64,000 bases of DNA, from assembly GCF_022952855.1 (NCBI RefSeq), contig NZ_JALJDX010000219.1, forward strand, positions 62,001 to 126,000, read 5' to 3'. The notes beneath the pieces are model-generated. The model had not been told where the DNA came from. It did not search any database and saw only the letters and a program-made list of their open reading frames with translations. This document shows positions 25,439 to 34,548 of the stretch, piece by piece. Each line of letters begins with the position of its first letter. The stretch's first letter is position 1. The position numbers and the translations under genes were made by a program. This DNA comes from Pseudomonas sp. RGM2987 (GTDB lineage: Bacteria; Pseudomonadota; Gammaproteobacteria; Pseudomonadales; Pseudomonadaceae).

Positions 25439-27472
25439 TCAGCCCAGCTCCACTCGGTTACGCCCGGCATTTTTCGCCCGATAAAGCGCTTGATCGGCTC
25501 TTTTAAGCACCAGATCGCTGTTTTCGCCGGTTTTAAACGCGGTCATGCCCACGGACACTGTCACGGTGACCGGCTCGCCCTTGAAATGGAACGGGCAGGC
25601 CTCGATGGCGGCCCTCAGGGTTTCGGCCAACTTGGCGCCGGCCGCCAGCGGTGTATTCGGTACCAGCAAAACGAACTCTTCGCCCCCGAACCGGGCGATG
25701 AAATCGCTGCCACGCAGGCGTTTACGCACGACCGAGGCGATGAGCTTCAACACGCGGTCGCCGGCCAGGTGGCCGTAGTTGTCATTGATTCGCTTGAAGT
25801 GGTCGAGATCGAGCATCGCCAACAGCAGGCTATTGCCGTGTTGCTGCCATTGGGCGACCTCCTGTTCGAGACGCTCGGACCAGGCAGCGCGGTTGGGCAG
25901 CCCGGTGAGGGGATCGACCAGGGCTTTCTGGCGCTGTTCTTCCAGGTTCTCGCGAACGATCAGCGCGTCCTGCTCCATCAGCGCAACACGCTCGGCCAAG
26001 CTTTTCAGGCGAGCCGAGACCTCCTGCTCGCGCAGGTCACGTTGCTTCTGGTGCTGGTCCATGGTCCCGAGCAAGCCCTCAAGATGGTTCTCAAGCACCT
26101 GCTTGAGACCTTCGAGGTCATCGGCTTGTTGCACGCTGCTTTGCAGGCCATCGACCTGCTCGCGAATCTGCGTGTCCATTTCTCGCGAGGCCGACAAGCC
26201 ATCGGCGTGGTCTTCGCTAGCGGCGCGCAGGCTGCTCTGGAATGACTCGAGCCGATCATTGAGCCGCTGCAGGTACGCTTCGAACTCATGCTGGCCGCTG
26301 TCGGTGATTGCCAGCATGAGCACCGCCAGATCATCGAGGATCGGCAGTAATTCGTACCAGTTCAGCCCGTTTCGTAGCCGCTCCTGCATGGCCTCGGCCT
26401 GGGGCCGATGACGCTCGGGCAAGGTCAGGTCGCCCAGCAGTCCCAACAGGGTGTCTTCGATGTGCCTGGCCACCGAGCTGTAGGACGGTTCGGGCGAGTC
26501 GGGCAGGGCGTAGTGTGCATCGGTCGCTTCGGTGGCTGCCACGGGCTCGGTCGGTTCTGCCGCAGCGAGCGGCGAGTCGGGCAGGGCCGGGGTAGGCTCC
26601 TCGGGCATCAGTTCGTCGGGGTTCTCCAGGGCGGCTTCCGATACCGGCTGCTCCTCAGGGGCAAGTATCGGTTCAGCGGCCTCGCTGGTCGGCTCGACAA
26701 CGTCGGGGGCAGGTGTCGGAGCGGGTACCGGTTCGACCTCCGGTGTAACCAGGGCAGCCGGCTCGGGGGCCGTCTCCAATAGGGGAGTTTGTGCCGGTGC
26801 CGGTGCCGGTGCCGGTGCGACAGATTCTGCATCCGCTGCCGGCGGTGGCGGTGGCGGTGGCGGTACTGGCGCAGAAGGCGCCGTTTCCGCTACGGGCGCC
26901 ACGCTGGCTGGGGCAGCCTCGTGCGGCTGGGGCGCGGCTTCGTCGTGACCGTGGCCGCCGAACAAACGTTGCAACAGGCCCGGGCGACTCGCTTCAGTGG
27001 GCGTTTCCAGTGCGCTCAGCGCCTTGCCCTGCAAGCTGCTCAGTTCACTGAGCAGCAGCGGAATCTCGCGTGCCTGGCCGACCCGGTCCTCCAACTGCTT
27101 GGAGAACTTCTTCAGTGGGCGGCTGACTTCCTTGGGCAGCGGCAAGGTTTGCAGCTGTGCCACCAAGGCGGTCAATGCCGCGTTCATCTGTTCGACCCGC
27201 GTCTCGCGGCGCTGCTCGGAATCGAGTACGGCTTTCTCCAGGCGCGGCAGCAGGGCGGCCAGGCCGGCGTCCATGTCGTCGGCGCGCACCACCTCGCGCA
27301 TCTCTTTCATGCACTGATCGACAGCCTTGTCGGCGCCCTCGGCGGCCAGGGTGCTGCGCACCAGCCCGCGACGCAGCAAGTCGAGCCGAGCATCCCAGCG
27401 GCGCTCGAGCTTTTCCTGCTGTTCGATACTCTTGAGGTACTTCTCTCTCCAACGTTCGGCGTCGTCGCTCAT
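25439..27472 (-). CDS. dgcP: Diguanylate cyclase DgcP
   Basis: A 677-aa soluble diguanylate cyclase. The N-terminal helical region (1-175) is coiled-coil-like; a Pro/Ala/Glu-rich linker (about 180-330, with repeated PAP) is probably disordered; a second helical region (340-510) follows; then a GGDEF domain (about 515-677) with active GGEEF at 596-600 and an RxxD inhibitory site (RGSD, 587-590). The neighbourhood (ampDh2, EEP protein, dsbA) matches P. aeruginosa DgcP, which is recruited to cell poles by FimV. Its start overlaps the end of the upstream EEP gene by 4 bases (ATGA). Confidence 0.92.
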   Translation of the reverse strand: MSDDAERWREKYLKSIEQQEKLERRWDARLDLLRRGLVRSTLAAEGADKAVDQCMKEMREVVRADDMDAGLAALLPRLEKAVLDSEQRRETRVEQMNAALTALVAQLQTLPLPKEVSRPLKKFSKQLEDRVGQAREIPLLLSELSSLQGKALSALETPTEASRPGLLQRLFGGHGHDEAAPQPHEAAPASVAPVAETAPSAPVPPPPPPPPAADAESVAPAPAPAPAQTPLLETAPEPAALVTPEVEPVPAPTPAPDVVEPTSEAAEPILAPEEQPVSEAALENPDELMPEEPTPALPDSPLAAAEPTEPVAATEATDAHYALPDSPEPSYSSVARHIEDTLLGLLGDLTLPERHRPQAEAMQERLRNGLNWYELLPILDDLAVLMLAITDSGQHEFEAYLQRLNDRLESFQSSLRAASEDHADGLSASREMDTQIREQVDGLQSSVQQADDLEGLKQVLENHLEGLLGTMDQHQKQRDLREQEVSARLKSLAERVALMEQDALIVRENLEEQRQKALVDPLTGLPNRAAWSERLEQEVAQWQQHGNSLLLAMLDLDHFKRINDNYGHLAGDRVLKLIASVVRKRLRGSDFIARFGGEEFVLLVPNTPLAAGAKLAETLRAAIEACPFHFKGEPVTVTVSVGMTAFKTGENSDLVLKRADQALYRAKNAGRNRVELG

Positions 27473-28347
27473 TCTTCGGATCCGCGAGGGGCAGGACTCA
27501 GCGCGGGGAATGCATCGGCCGTGAGCGAACCCGGCAAACGAATCTCGACCGCGACCGGCAGGTGATCGGAAATGGGTTGGGCCAGCACCTCGACACGTTC
27601 GAGGGTCAGGGTCGGGCTCAATAGAATATGGTCCAGGCAGCGCTGGGGGCGCCAGCTGGGGAATGTCGCTTCCAGTTGTGGAGCAAGCAGGCCGAGATCG
27701 CGCAACGGTGAGGTTTGCAGCAGGTCGTTGGCATGGGTGTTCATGTCGCCCATCAACACTTGGTGTTTGTAGCCACCGATCAGCTCGCGGATGTAGGCCA
27801 ACTGCATCGTGCGGGTCCGGGCGCCGAGCGCCAGGTGCATCATGACCACCACCAGCGCTTGCGGGCCTTCGCCGAAACGCGCCAGGATCGCCCCGCGCCC
27901 CTTGGGCCCGGGCAGCGGATGGTCCTCGATCGCCCAGGGCCGCAGGCGGCTCAATACACCGTTGCTGTGCTGGCCGAGACGACCAAGATTGCGATTGAGT
28001 TGCTGGTACCAGTATGGAAAGGCGCCCAATTGGGCCAGATGCTCAACCTGATTGACGTAGCCGGACCTCAGGCTCCCGCCGTCGGCCTCTTGCAGCGCCA
28101 CCAGGTCAAAATCCTTCAGCAGCTCGCCGATTTTCTGCAAGTTGCCGGCGCGCCCGGTGTGCGGCAGCAAATGTTGCCAACCCCGCGTCAGGTAATGCCG
28201 GTAGCGCTCGGTGCTGATGCCCACCTGGATATTGAAGCTGAGCAGCCGCAAGCGGCTATCGGCGGGCAGGCCCGTGGACGTGAGGTGATGCTCGTTGACC
28301 TGCGGTTCATGCAGGCCAACGATGCGTTCGCTGCTCCAGCGGGCCAT
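27469..28347 (-). CDS. Endonuclease/exonuclease/phosphatase family protein
   Basis: A 292-aa EEP-fold hydrolase. Signatures in order: LSFNIQVG (catalytic Asn), LVALQEADGG (metal-binding Glu), LMGDMNTHANDLL (Asp/Asn pair) and ISDHLPVAVEI (terminal Asp-His). No signal peptide, so cytoplasmic. It overlaps dgcP by 4 bases and begins 15 bases after dsbA ends, consistent with an operon. Substrate (nucleic acid, phosphoinositide-like or other phosphodiester) unknown. Confidence 0.87.
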   Translation of the reverse strand: MARWSSERIVGLHEPQVNEHHLTSTGLPADSRLRLLSFNIQVGISTERYRHYLTRGWQHLLPHTGRAGNLQKIGELLKDFDLVALQEADGGSLRSGYVNQVEHLAQLGAFPYWYQQLNRNLGRLGQHSNGVLSRLRPWAIEDHPLPGPKGRGAILARFGEGPQALVVVMMHLALGARTRTMQLAYIRELIGGYKHQVLMGDMNTHANDLLQTSPLRDLGLLAPQLEATFPSWRPQRCLDHILLSPTLTLERVEVLAQPISDHLPVAVEIRLPGSLTADAFPALSPAPRGSEE

Positions 28348-28362
28348 GGACGTGGGCCGCGC

Positions 28363-29007
28363 TTAGTTGGCGGCAGCCTTGCCGGACGTCCTTTCCTTGG
28401 CGATCAGCTTGTCAGCCAGCGCCAGCGCTTCGTTCGCGCCGCCGGCGGAGCCGATGTCAAAGCGGTATTTGCCATTGACGATCATGGTCGGTACGCCAGT
28501 GATTTCGTATTTCTTCGCCAGCTCCTTGGCCTTGTTGATCTGGCCCTTGATCGCGAAGGAGTCGAAAGTGGCCAGGAACTTGTCCTTGTCCACGCCTTGG
28601 GTCGCGAGGAAGTCGGCCATGTCTTCTTTCTTGACCAGTTTCTTGCCTTCCTTCTGGATGGCATTGAACACGGCGGCGTGAACCTTGTGCTCGACACCCA
28701 TGCTTTCAAGGGTCAGGAACATCTGGCCGTGGGCGTCCCATGGGCCGCCGAACATGGCAGGGATGCGCACGAAATTGACGTCCGAAGGCAGTTTGTCGAC
28801 CCATGGGTTGATGACCGGCTCAAACGCGTAGCAATGCGGACAGCCGTACCAGAACAGCTCCACCACTTCGATCTTGCCAGGCACCGCCACCGGAACAGGG
28901 TTGTTCAATTCGACGTAGGGGGCCTTCGATTCGTCGGCATTGGCTTGGACGCCGATGCCGAACAGGCTGGCGACGACGAGCGCGGCGCTGATGATCAGAT
29001 TACGCAT
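28363..29007 (-). CDS. dsbA: Periplasmic thiol:disulfide oxidase DsbA
   Basis: A 214-aa protein with a signal peptide (about 1-24, cut in ANADE). The thioredoxin-fold active site is C56-P-H-C59 in WYGCPHCYAF, identical to E. coli DsbA, and the cis-proline loop is TGVPTM. It introduces disulfides into exported proteins such as the cytochromes encoded just upstream. The gene is followed by the EEP gene and dgcP. Confidence 0.95.
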   Translation of the reverse strand: MRNLIISAALVVASLFGIGVQANADESKAPYVELNNPVPVAVPGKIEVVELFWYGCPHCYAFEPVINPWVDKLPSDVNFVRIPAMFGGPWDAHGQMFLTLESMGVEHKVHAAVFNAIQKEGKKLVKKEDMADFLATQGVDKDKFLATFDSFAIKGQINKAKELAKKYEITGVPTMIVNGKYRFDIGSAGGANEALALADKLIAKERTSGKAAAN

Positions 29008-29101
29008 GCTTTACTCCTGGACAATAAAATGGCCTCGCGAGGCGTGTTTTTCAGACAGGCCGTGGCGGGTTCAGGTTCGCTAGTGTAACGGCAGCGGCCA
29101 C

Positions 29102-29130
29102 AAAAAAGGGCGGCCAAAGCCACCCTTTTG
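29102..29130 (-). terminator. Terminator downstream of cytochrome c4
   Basis: On the minus strand, AAAAGGGTGGC and GCCGCCCTTTT pair around a short loop and run into TTTTTT. A second, unusually symmetric hairpin lies at 29163-29192 (CGTTGCAAGAGG / CCTCTCGCAACG). Confidence 0.8.
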
Positions 29131-29218
29131 ATGCTTGCATCGACAGATTAATCGAGCGTTAACGTTGCAAGAGGTTTAGCCCTCTCGCAACGCCCGGCGC
29201 AGAGCCCCGTGCAGAGTC

Positions 29219-29830
29219 TTAGTGCAGGCCCTGGATGTAGCTCGACAGGGCGGCGATATCTTCGTCGCTCAGCTTCTTGGCGATGGTGCGCATGGTCATC
29301 GCGTCACCGTCGTTGGCACGACCGCCTTCTTCCTTGCGGAAATCGGTCAATTGCTTGGTCACGTACTGGGCATGCTGGCCACCCAGGTGCGGGAAACCGG
29401 CGGGCGCGTTGCCGGCACCGTTCGGGGAATGGCAACCGGTGCAGGATGGCAGGCCTTTTTCCAGGTTGCCGCCGCGGAACAGGGCCTCGCCGCGTGCCAC
29501 CAGTTTCGGATCGGCAGCGCCGACGCTGCCCTTCTGGCTGGCGAAATACGCCGCGATGTCCGCCAGGTCCTGATCGCTCAGGTTGTTCAACAGGCCGGTC
29601 ATTTCCAGCACCGTGCGCTTGCCGGACTTGATGTCGTGCAGCTGCTTGTTCAGGTAACGCTCGCCCTGGCCGGCCAGTTTTGGAAAGTTGGGCGCCATGC
29701 TATTGCCGTCCGGGCCATGGCAGGCCCCGCATACCGCCGCTTTCGCCTGACCGGCGGCAGCATCGCCAGCGGCGTGGGCTACGCCGGTCATCCCCAAGGT
29801 CAACAGCAGACTCACGATCAGTTTGTTCAT
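29219..29830 (-). CDS. Diheme cytochrome c4
   Basis: A 203-aa periplasmic electron carrier with a signal peptide (1-20, AHA-AGD). Two heme sites: C34-G-A-C37-H38 and C130-T-G-C133-H134, with Met ligands in NSMAPNFPKL and the second half, giving the two-lobe structure of cytochrome c4. It typically feeds cbb3 or other terminal oxidases. The cytochrome c5-like gene lies 46 bases upstream on the same strand, as in P. aeruginosa. Confidence 0.93.
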   Translation of the reverse strand: MNKLIVSLLLTLGMTGVAHAAGDAAAGQAKAAVCGACHGPDGNSMAPNFPKLAGQGERYLNKQLHDIKSGKRTVLEMTGLLNNLSDQDLADIAAYFASQKGSVGAADPKLVARGEALFRGGNLEKGLPSCTGCHSPNGAGNAPAGFPHLGGQHAQYVTKQLTDFRKEEGGRANDGDAMTMRTIAKKLSDEDIAALSSYIQGLH

Positions 29831-29876
29831 CAGCTAATCCAACTACGGCTAAGGGTTAAAGAGTTATGGACCGGGA

Positions 29877-30167
29877 TCACTCGCTCATCCAGTGGATGAT
29901 GGCTCGGTAATCCTCGGCACTGCAGTCCATGCACAAACCACGCGGCGGCATCGCCTTGAAACCCTGGGTCACGTGTTGCACCAGCGTCTCCATACCTTTC
30001 GCCAACCTCGGCGTCCAAGCCTCCTGATCGCCCTTGCGGGGCGCCATGGGGAGTTGGCCAGAATGACAGGCACCACAAACACGGTCGTACACAGCTTCCG
30101 GATCCTGTGTAGCCTGAGCGCTGTAAAGCGGCATCAAGACACCGGCAACTAGCAGCCATTTCGTCAT
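29877..30167 (-). CDS. Cytochrome c5 family protein
   Basis: A 96-aa periplasmic monoheme cytochrome c. A signal peptide (1-20) precedes CGACH (C31, C34, H35). The axial methionine is probably Met73 in GFKAMPPRG. The extra cysteine pair C79/C82 (CMDC) is the disulfide typical of cytochrome c5. AAGGTCG precedes the ATG. It is divergent from engB. Confidence 0.9.
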   Translation of the reverse strand: MTKWLLVAGVLMPLYSAQATQDPEAVYDRVCGACHSGQLPMAPRKGDQEAWTPRLAKGMETLVQHVTQGFKAMPPRGLCMDCSAEDYRAIIHWMSE

Positions 30168-30358
30168 AAAACGACCTTTTCAGGGTTGAGAGCGAGCTGC
30201 GTTCTAGTGCGCAATTTCGGTCAATCGCTCCCGTGTGCCTCATCCTACGCTGGGACAAAGCGCACACAAAATCTGCGGCATTATATACTGGCGTCACTGA
30301 AACGGAAACGACACCGCTTGCCGCGTCCTTTCCCGCCGCCGCCCACATCGGAAATCCC

Positions 30359-31000
30359 ATGCAACTGAAGAACCCCATCCTTGGCCTGTGCCAACAGTCC
30401 ACCTTCATGCTCAGCGCTGCCAAAGTCGATCAATGTCCTGACGACGAAGGCTTCGAAGTGGCCTTTGCCGGTCGTTCCAACGCCGGTAAATCCAGTGCGC
30501 TGAACACCCTGACCCACGCCAGCCTGGCCCGCACCTCGAAAACCCCGGGTCGCACACAGCTGTTGAACTTCTTCAAGCTAGACGACGAACGCCGTTTGGT
30601 CGACCTGCCCGGCTACGGCTACGCCAAGGTGCCGATCCCGCTCAAGCAACATTGGCAGCGCCACCTGGAAGCCTATCTGGGCAGCCGCGAGAGTTTGAAA
30701 GGCCTGATTCTGATGATGGACATCCGCCATCCGATGACCGACTTCGATACGCTGATGCTCGACTGGGCCGTTGCCAGCGGCATGCCGATGCACATCCTGC
30801 TGACCAAGGCCGACAAGCTGACGTATGGCGCGGCGAAAAACACCTTGCTCAAGGTGCAATCGGAAATTCGCAAGGGCTGGGGCGACGCGATCACCATCCA
30901 ACTGTTTTCGGCCCCCAAGCGCATGGGCCTGGAAGAGGCCTACACGGTATTGGCCGACTGGATGGAATTGGCGGACAAGGGCAGCGAGACGGCTGAATAA
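30359..31000 (+). CDS. engB: Ribosome biogenesis GTPase EngB/YsxC
   Basis: A 213-aa TRAFAC GTPase that acts in large-subunit assembly. Motifs: G1 GRSNAGKSS (about 35-43), G2 around KTPGRTQ, G3 DLPGYGYAK and G4 TKADKL. The start MQLKNPILGLC matches homologues; the frame open back to 30233 lacks a fitting start. Convergent with polA, with an ErsA-like sRNA gene in the gap. Confidence 0.94.
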   Translation: MQLKNPILGLCQQSTFMLSAAKVDQCPDDEGFEVAFAGRSNAGKSSALNTLTHASLARTSKTPGRTQLLNFFKLDDERRLVDLPGYGYAKVPIPLKQHWQRHLEAYLGSRESLKGLILMMDIRHPMTDFDTLMLDWAVASGMPMHILLTKADKLTYGAAKNTLLKVQSEIRKGWGDAITIQLFSAPKRMGLEEAYTVLADWMELADKGSETAE

Positions 31001-31014
31001 GCCAAATCGCAGGC

Positions 31015-31147
31015 AAAAAAAACCCCGGACTTCGTATGGGGAGGGGGAAGTTCGGGGTCCAAGTTCCGGACCGCTAGGGCGGGGTCCAGATATCTGCCAA
31101 CACTTAACACAACATAGGAGCATTGAAGGGCTTCACCAGCCATTCAA
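31015..31147 (-). ncRNA. ersA: ErsA-like small RNA (between polA and engB)
   Basis: A minus-strand transcript starting about 31147 and ending in a strong terminator: stem ACCCCGAACTT / AAGTCCGGGGTT followed by eight Ts (31022-31015). About 133 nt. Upstream at 31179-31152 is an AlgU-type promoter (GAACTA, 17 bases, TCAGA). P. aeruginosa ErsA lies in the same polA-engB gap, is about 132 nt and is AlgU-dependent; it is the positional counterpart of enterobacterial Spot 42. Identity rests on location, promoter type and size, not on alignment. Confidence 0.75.
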
Positions 31148-31151
31148 GATC

Positions 31152-31179
31152 TCTGAGTGGCAATTCACGGTTTTAGTTC
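31152..31179 (-). promoter_or_regulatory. AlgU/sigma-E-type promoter of the ErsA-like RNA
   Basis: GAACTA (31179-31174), 17-base spacer, TCAGA (31156-31152), close to the GAACTT-N16/17-TCTGA consensus of the envelope-stress sigma factor AlgU. Confidence 0.65.
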
Positions 31180-31250
31180 AGATTATTTTTGGAAATAACC
31201 GTAGGACTTTTCCGAACTGAAACCTTTTTACCAGCCGCGCAGTGCTCCCT

Positions 31251-31341
31251 GTGGCGAGGGAGCTTGCTCCCGCCGGGTGGCGTAGCCGCCCCAAAAATTC
31301 GTGAGCGCTCCGTACTCAGCGGGAGCAAGCTCCCTCGCCAC
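31251..31341. repeat. REP doublet (GAGGGAGC class)
   Basis: Arms GTGGCGAGGGAGCTTGCTCC and complement, ending 20 bases before the polA stop codon side. Confidence 0.88.
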
Positions 31342-31360
31342 AGGTATACATTGCTAAGAA

Positions 31361-34126
31361 TCAGTGCGCCTCATCCCAGTTATTGCCCACGCCCACTTCC
31401 ACCAGCAGCGGCACGTCCAGGGTGGCGGCGGCGCTCATGTGCTGGCGGATTTCTTCGCGGACCTGATCGACCAGGTCTTCGCGCACTTCCAGCACCAGTT
31501 CGTCGTGGACCTGCAGGATGACTTTCGCGTCCAGCCCCGAACGGGTCAGCCAGCGATCAACCGCGACCATGGCCTTCTTGATGATGTCCGCCGCCGTGCC
31601 TTGCATCGGCGCGTTGATCGCCGTGCGCTCGGCGCCTTTGCGCAGGGCCGGGTTTTTCGCGTTGATGTCCGGCAGGTAGAGCCGGCGACCGAAGATGGTT
31701 TCGACGAAACCCTGCTCGGCGGCCTGGGTCCGCGTACGCTCCATGTACGCCAGCACCCCCGGATAACGGGCGAAGTAGCGGTCGATGTAGGCCTGGGACT
31801 GCTTGCGGTCGACACCGATCTGCTTGGCCAGGCCGAACGCGCTCATGCCGTAGATCAGGCCGAAGTTGATGGCCTTGGCGCTACGCCGCTGGTCATGGGT
31901 GACGGCGTCCAGTTCGACGCCGAATACTTCGGCCGCCGTGGCCCGGTGCACGTCCAGGTCATTGCGGAAGGCATGCAGCAGACCTTCATCTTTCGCCAGG
32001 TGCGCCATGATCCGCAGTTCGATCTGAGAATAATCCGCCGCCAGTAGCTTGTAGCCCTTCGGCGCGACGAACGCCTGACGGATTCGCCGGCCTTCGGCGG
32101 TGCGGATCGGAATGTTCTGCAGGTTCGGATCAATGGACGACAGGCGACCGGTCGCGGCGACGGCCTGTTGATAATTGGTGTGGACGCGGCCGGTTCGGCT
32201 GTTGATCTGCTCCGGCAGGCGGTCGGTGTAAGTGCTCTTGAGCTTGCTCAACGAGCGGTACTGCATCAGCACCTTGGGCAGCGGGTAATCCTGCTCGGCC
32301 AGTTCGGCGAGCACGGCTTCGGCGGTGGATGCCTGGCCCTTGGCGGTCTTGCTGAGCACCGGCAAACCAAGCTTTTCGTAGAGGATCACGCCCAATTGCT
32401 TCGGCGAACCCAGGTTGAATTCCTCGCCGGCGATGGCAAACGCCTCACGCTCCAGCGCCACCAGTTTCTCGCCCAGCTCGACGCTTTGCACACCCAGCAG
32501 ATTGGCATCCACCAACGCGCCCTGGCGCTCGATACGCGCCAGCACCGGCATCAGCGGCATTTCGATTTCATTGAGCACGCTGCCCAGGCTTGGCGTGGCA
32601 GCGAGTTTTTCCTGCAAGGCCTGGTGCAGGCGGAAGGTCACGTCCGCGTCTTCGGCGGCGTAAGGACCGGCCAGTTCCAGGGCGATCTGGTCGAAGGTCA
32701 GCTGCTTGACGCCTTTGCCGGCGATGTCCTGGAAATCCGTCTTGCTCTGGCCGAGGTACTTGAGCGCCAGGCTGTCCATGTCATGGCGGGTTGCCGTGGA
32801 GTCCAGGACATAGGATTCAAGCATGGTGTCGAAGGCGATGCCCTGGACATAGATGCCGTTATCCTGATCGCCACCGATGGCGCAGTTGGCGAGGATGTTG
32901 GTTTCGAACTTGGCGTGCTGGCCGACCTTGGGCTTGTCCGGGTTTTCCAGCAGCGGCTTGAGGGCCTTGAGCACCGTGTCGCGGTCCAACTGCTCCGGCA
33001 CGCCCATGTAGGAATGGGTCAGCGGGATGTAGGCGGCTTCGAACGGCGCCACGGCGAACGACAAACCTACAAGCTGCGAATGCTGGGCATCGGTGCCATT
33101 GGTTTCAGTGACAAAGGCAAACAGCGGGGCTTTTTCCAGCTTGCCCAACCAGGTTTCGAAGCTCGCCTGATCGAGAATGAGATCGTACTTGGCCTCGGCA
33201 CTCGCCGGCTCATCAGCCACTTCGACGATTTCCTGACCGGAGCGCTTGGCATCGCGCTGGTTTTCTTCGAACCAGCTCTTGAACTCCAGCAGGGTGTAGA
33301 GCTCGGCAAGTTTTTCGTGATCCGGATCGCCCATCTTCAAGTCGTCGAGGCCGACATCCAAAGGCACGTCAGTCTTGATCGTCGCCAGTTCGTAGGAAAG
33401 GAACGCCATTTCCCTATGTTCTTCGAGCTTGGCGGGCAGGGCTTTGGCGCCGCGAATCGGCAGGGTCGGCACGATGTCCAGTTGCGCGTACAGCTCGGTC
33501 AGGCCGCCGTTGACGCCCACCAGCAGGCCGGACGCGGTCTTCGGTCCGATACCCGGAACGCCCGGGATGTTGTCGGACGAATCGCCCATCAGCGCCAGGT
33601 AATCGATGATCTGCTCCGGAGCGACGCCAAACTTCTCCTTCACGCCAGCCACGTCCAGCGAACTACCGGTCATGGTATTGACCAAGGTAATGTGCCCGTC
33701 GACCAACTGCGCCATGTCCTTGTCGCCGGTGGAGATCACCACCGGGCGGTCGGCCGCCGCGCTGCTGCGGGCGAGGGTGCCGATCACGTCGTCGGCCTCG
33801 ACGTTGTCCACGCACAGCAGCGGGAAGCCCAGGGCCTTGACGCTGGCATGCAGCGGTTCGATCTGCACGCGCATGTCGTCGGGCATGCTCGGGCGGTTGG
33901 CCTTGTATTCGGCGTACAGCGCATCGCGAAATGTCCCACCCTTGGCGTCGAAGACCACGGCGAACGGGCTGTCCGGATACTGCTTGCGCAGGCTTTTGAG
34001 CATGTTGAGCACGCCCTTGACCGCGCCGGTCGGCAGGCCTTTGGAGGTAGTCAGCGGTGGCAGCGCATGAAAGGCGCGGTACAGATAAGAAGAACCGTCC
34101 ACCAGGACGAGGGGAGCTTGGCTCAT
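31361..34126 (-). CDS. polA: DNA polymerase I
   Basis: A 921-aa repair and Okazaki-fragment polymerase. The 5'-3' nuclease domain (1-290) has LVLVDGSSYLYRAFHALPPL and GDSSDNIPGVPGIG. The polymerase domain (about 540-921) is intact: motif A DYSQIELR, O-helix RRSAKAINFGLIYG, motif C QVHDELVLEV. The 3'-5' exonuclease domain is altered: the Exo I motif reads FVTET (Val339 where E. coli has catalytic Asp355) and Exo II reads KFETN (Glu408 for Asp424), while the Exo III EDADV is kept. Proofreading is therefore probably weak or lost. Start is ATG 34126 rather than an upstream TTG. Confidence 0.96.
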   Translation of the reverse strand: MSQAPLVLVDGSSYLYRAFHALPPLTTSKGLPTGAVKGVLNMLKSLRKQYPDSPFAVVFDAKGGTFRDALYAEYKANRPSMPDDMRVQIEPLHASVKALGFPLLCVDNVEADDVIGTLARSSAAADRPVVISTGDKDMAQLVDGHITLVNTMTGSSLDVAGVKEKFGVAPEQIIDYLALMGDSSDNIPGVPGIGPKTASGLLVGVNGGLTELYAQLDIVPTLPIRGAKALPAKLEEHREMAFLSYELATIKTDVPLDVGLDDLKMGDPDHEKLAELYTLLEFKSWFEENQRDAKRSGQEIVEVADEPASAEAKYDLILDQASFETWLGKLEKAPLFAFVTETNGTDAQHSQLVGLSFAVAPFEAAYIPLTHSYMGVPEQLDRDTVLKALKPLLENPDKPKVGQHAKFETNILANCAIGGDQDNGIYVQGIAFDTMLESYVLDSTATRHDMDSLALKYLGQSKTDFQDIAGKGVKQLTFDQIALELAGPYAAEDADVTFRLHQALQEKLAATPSLGSVLNEIEMPLMPVLARIERQGALVDANLLGVQSVELGEKLVALEREAFAIAGEEFNLGSPKQLGVILYEKLGLPVLSKTAKGQASTAEAVLAELAEQDYPLPKVLMQYRSLSKLKSTYTDRLPEQINSRTGRVHTNYQQAVAATGRLSSIDPNLQNIPIRTAEGRRIRQAFVAPKGYKLLAADYSQIELRIMAHLAKDEGLLHAFRNDLDVHRATAAEVFGVELDAVTHDQRRSAKAINFGLIYGMSAFGLAKQIGVDRKQSQAYIDRYFARYPGVLAYMERTRTQAAEQGFVETIFGRRLYLPDINAKNPALRKGAERTAINAPMQGTAADIIKKAMVAVDRWLTRSGLDAKVILQVHDELVLEVREDLVDQVREEIRQHMSAAATLDVPLLVEVGVGNNWDEAH

Positions 34127-34200
34127 GAGCACGATCAACCTTTTCGGCGGGTCCGGCGCTAGAATAGCGGGACCGTTGACGACAAAGGGACAAGGTTATC

Positions 34201-34488
34201 ATGCGTACATTAAATCGCCTGTTACTGGCTGGCTTGTTTGCAATCACCCCGTTGGCCGTGATGGCGGCGGACGACGCCCCTTCGGCCGACCCGGACGTCA
34301 CCATTCGCACGGAGGGCGACAAGACCATCCAGGAGTATCGGCAAAACGGTTTCCTGTACGCGATCAAGGTCACGCCCAAGAACGGCAAGCCTTATTTCCT
34401 GGTGCGTGCCGACGGTAGCGATGCAAACTTCATTCGTTCGGACCAGCCGGATATGCTGATCCCTTCGTGGAAAATCTTTGAGTGGTAA
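34201..34488 (+). CDS. DUF2782 periplasmic protein
   Basis: A 95-aa secreted protein. The signal peptide (about 1-22, cut after VMA) is followed by a short beta-rich DUF2782 domain (TIQEYRQNGFLYAIKVTPK, ending SWKIFEW). AAGG lies 6 bases before the ATG. It is divergent from polA and upstream of thrB, as in other pseudomonads. Function unknown. Confidence 0.85.
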   Translation: MRTLNRLLLAGLFAITPLAVMAADDAPSADPDVTIRTEGDKTIQEYRQNGFLYAIKVTPKNGKPYFLVRADGSDANFIRSDQPDMLIPSWKIFEW

Positions 34489-34548
34489 TACCGCTCTCGA
34501 CTTCAACCGGCGCCCGCTGAAGGGCGCCCGTACTGGCAGTTTTAAACC

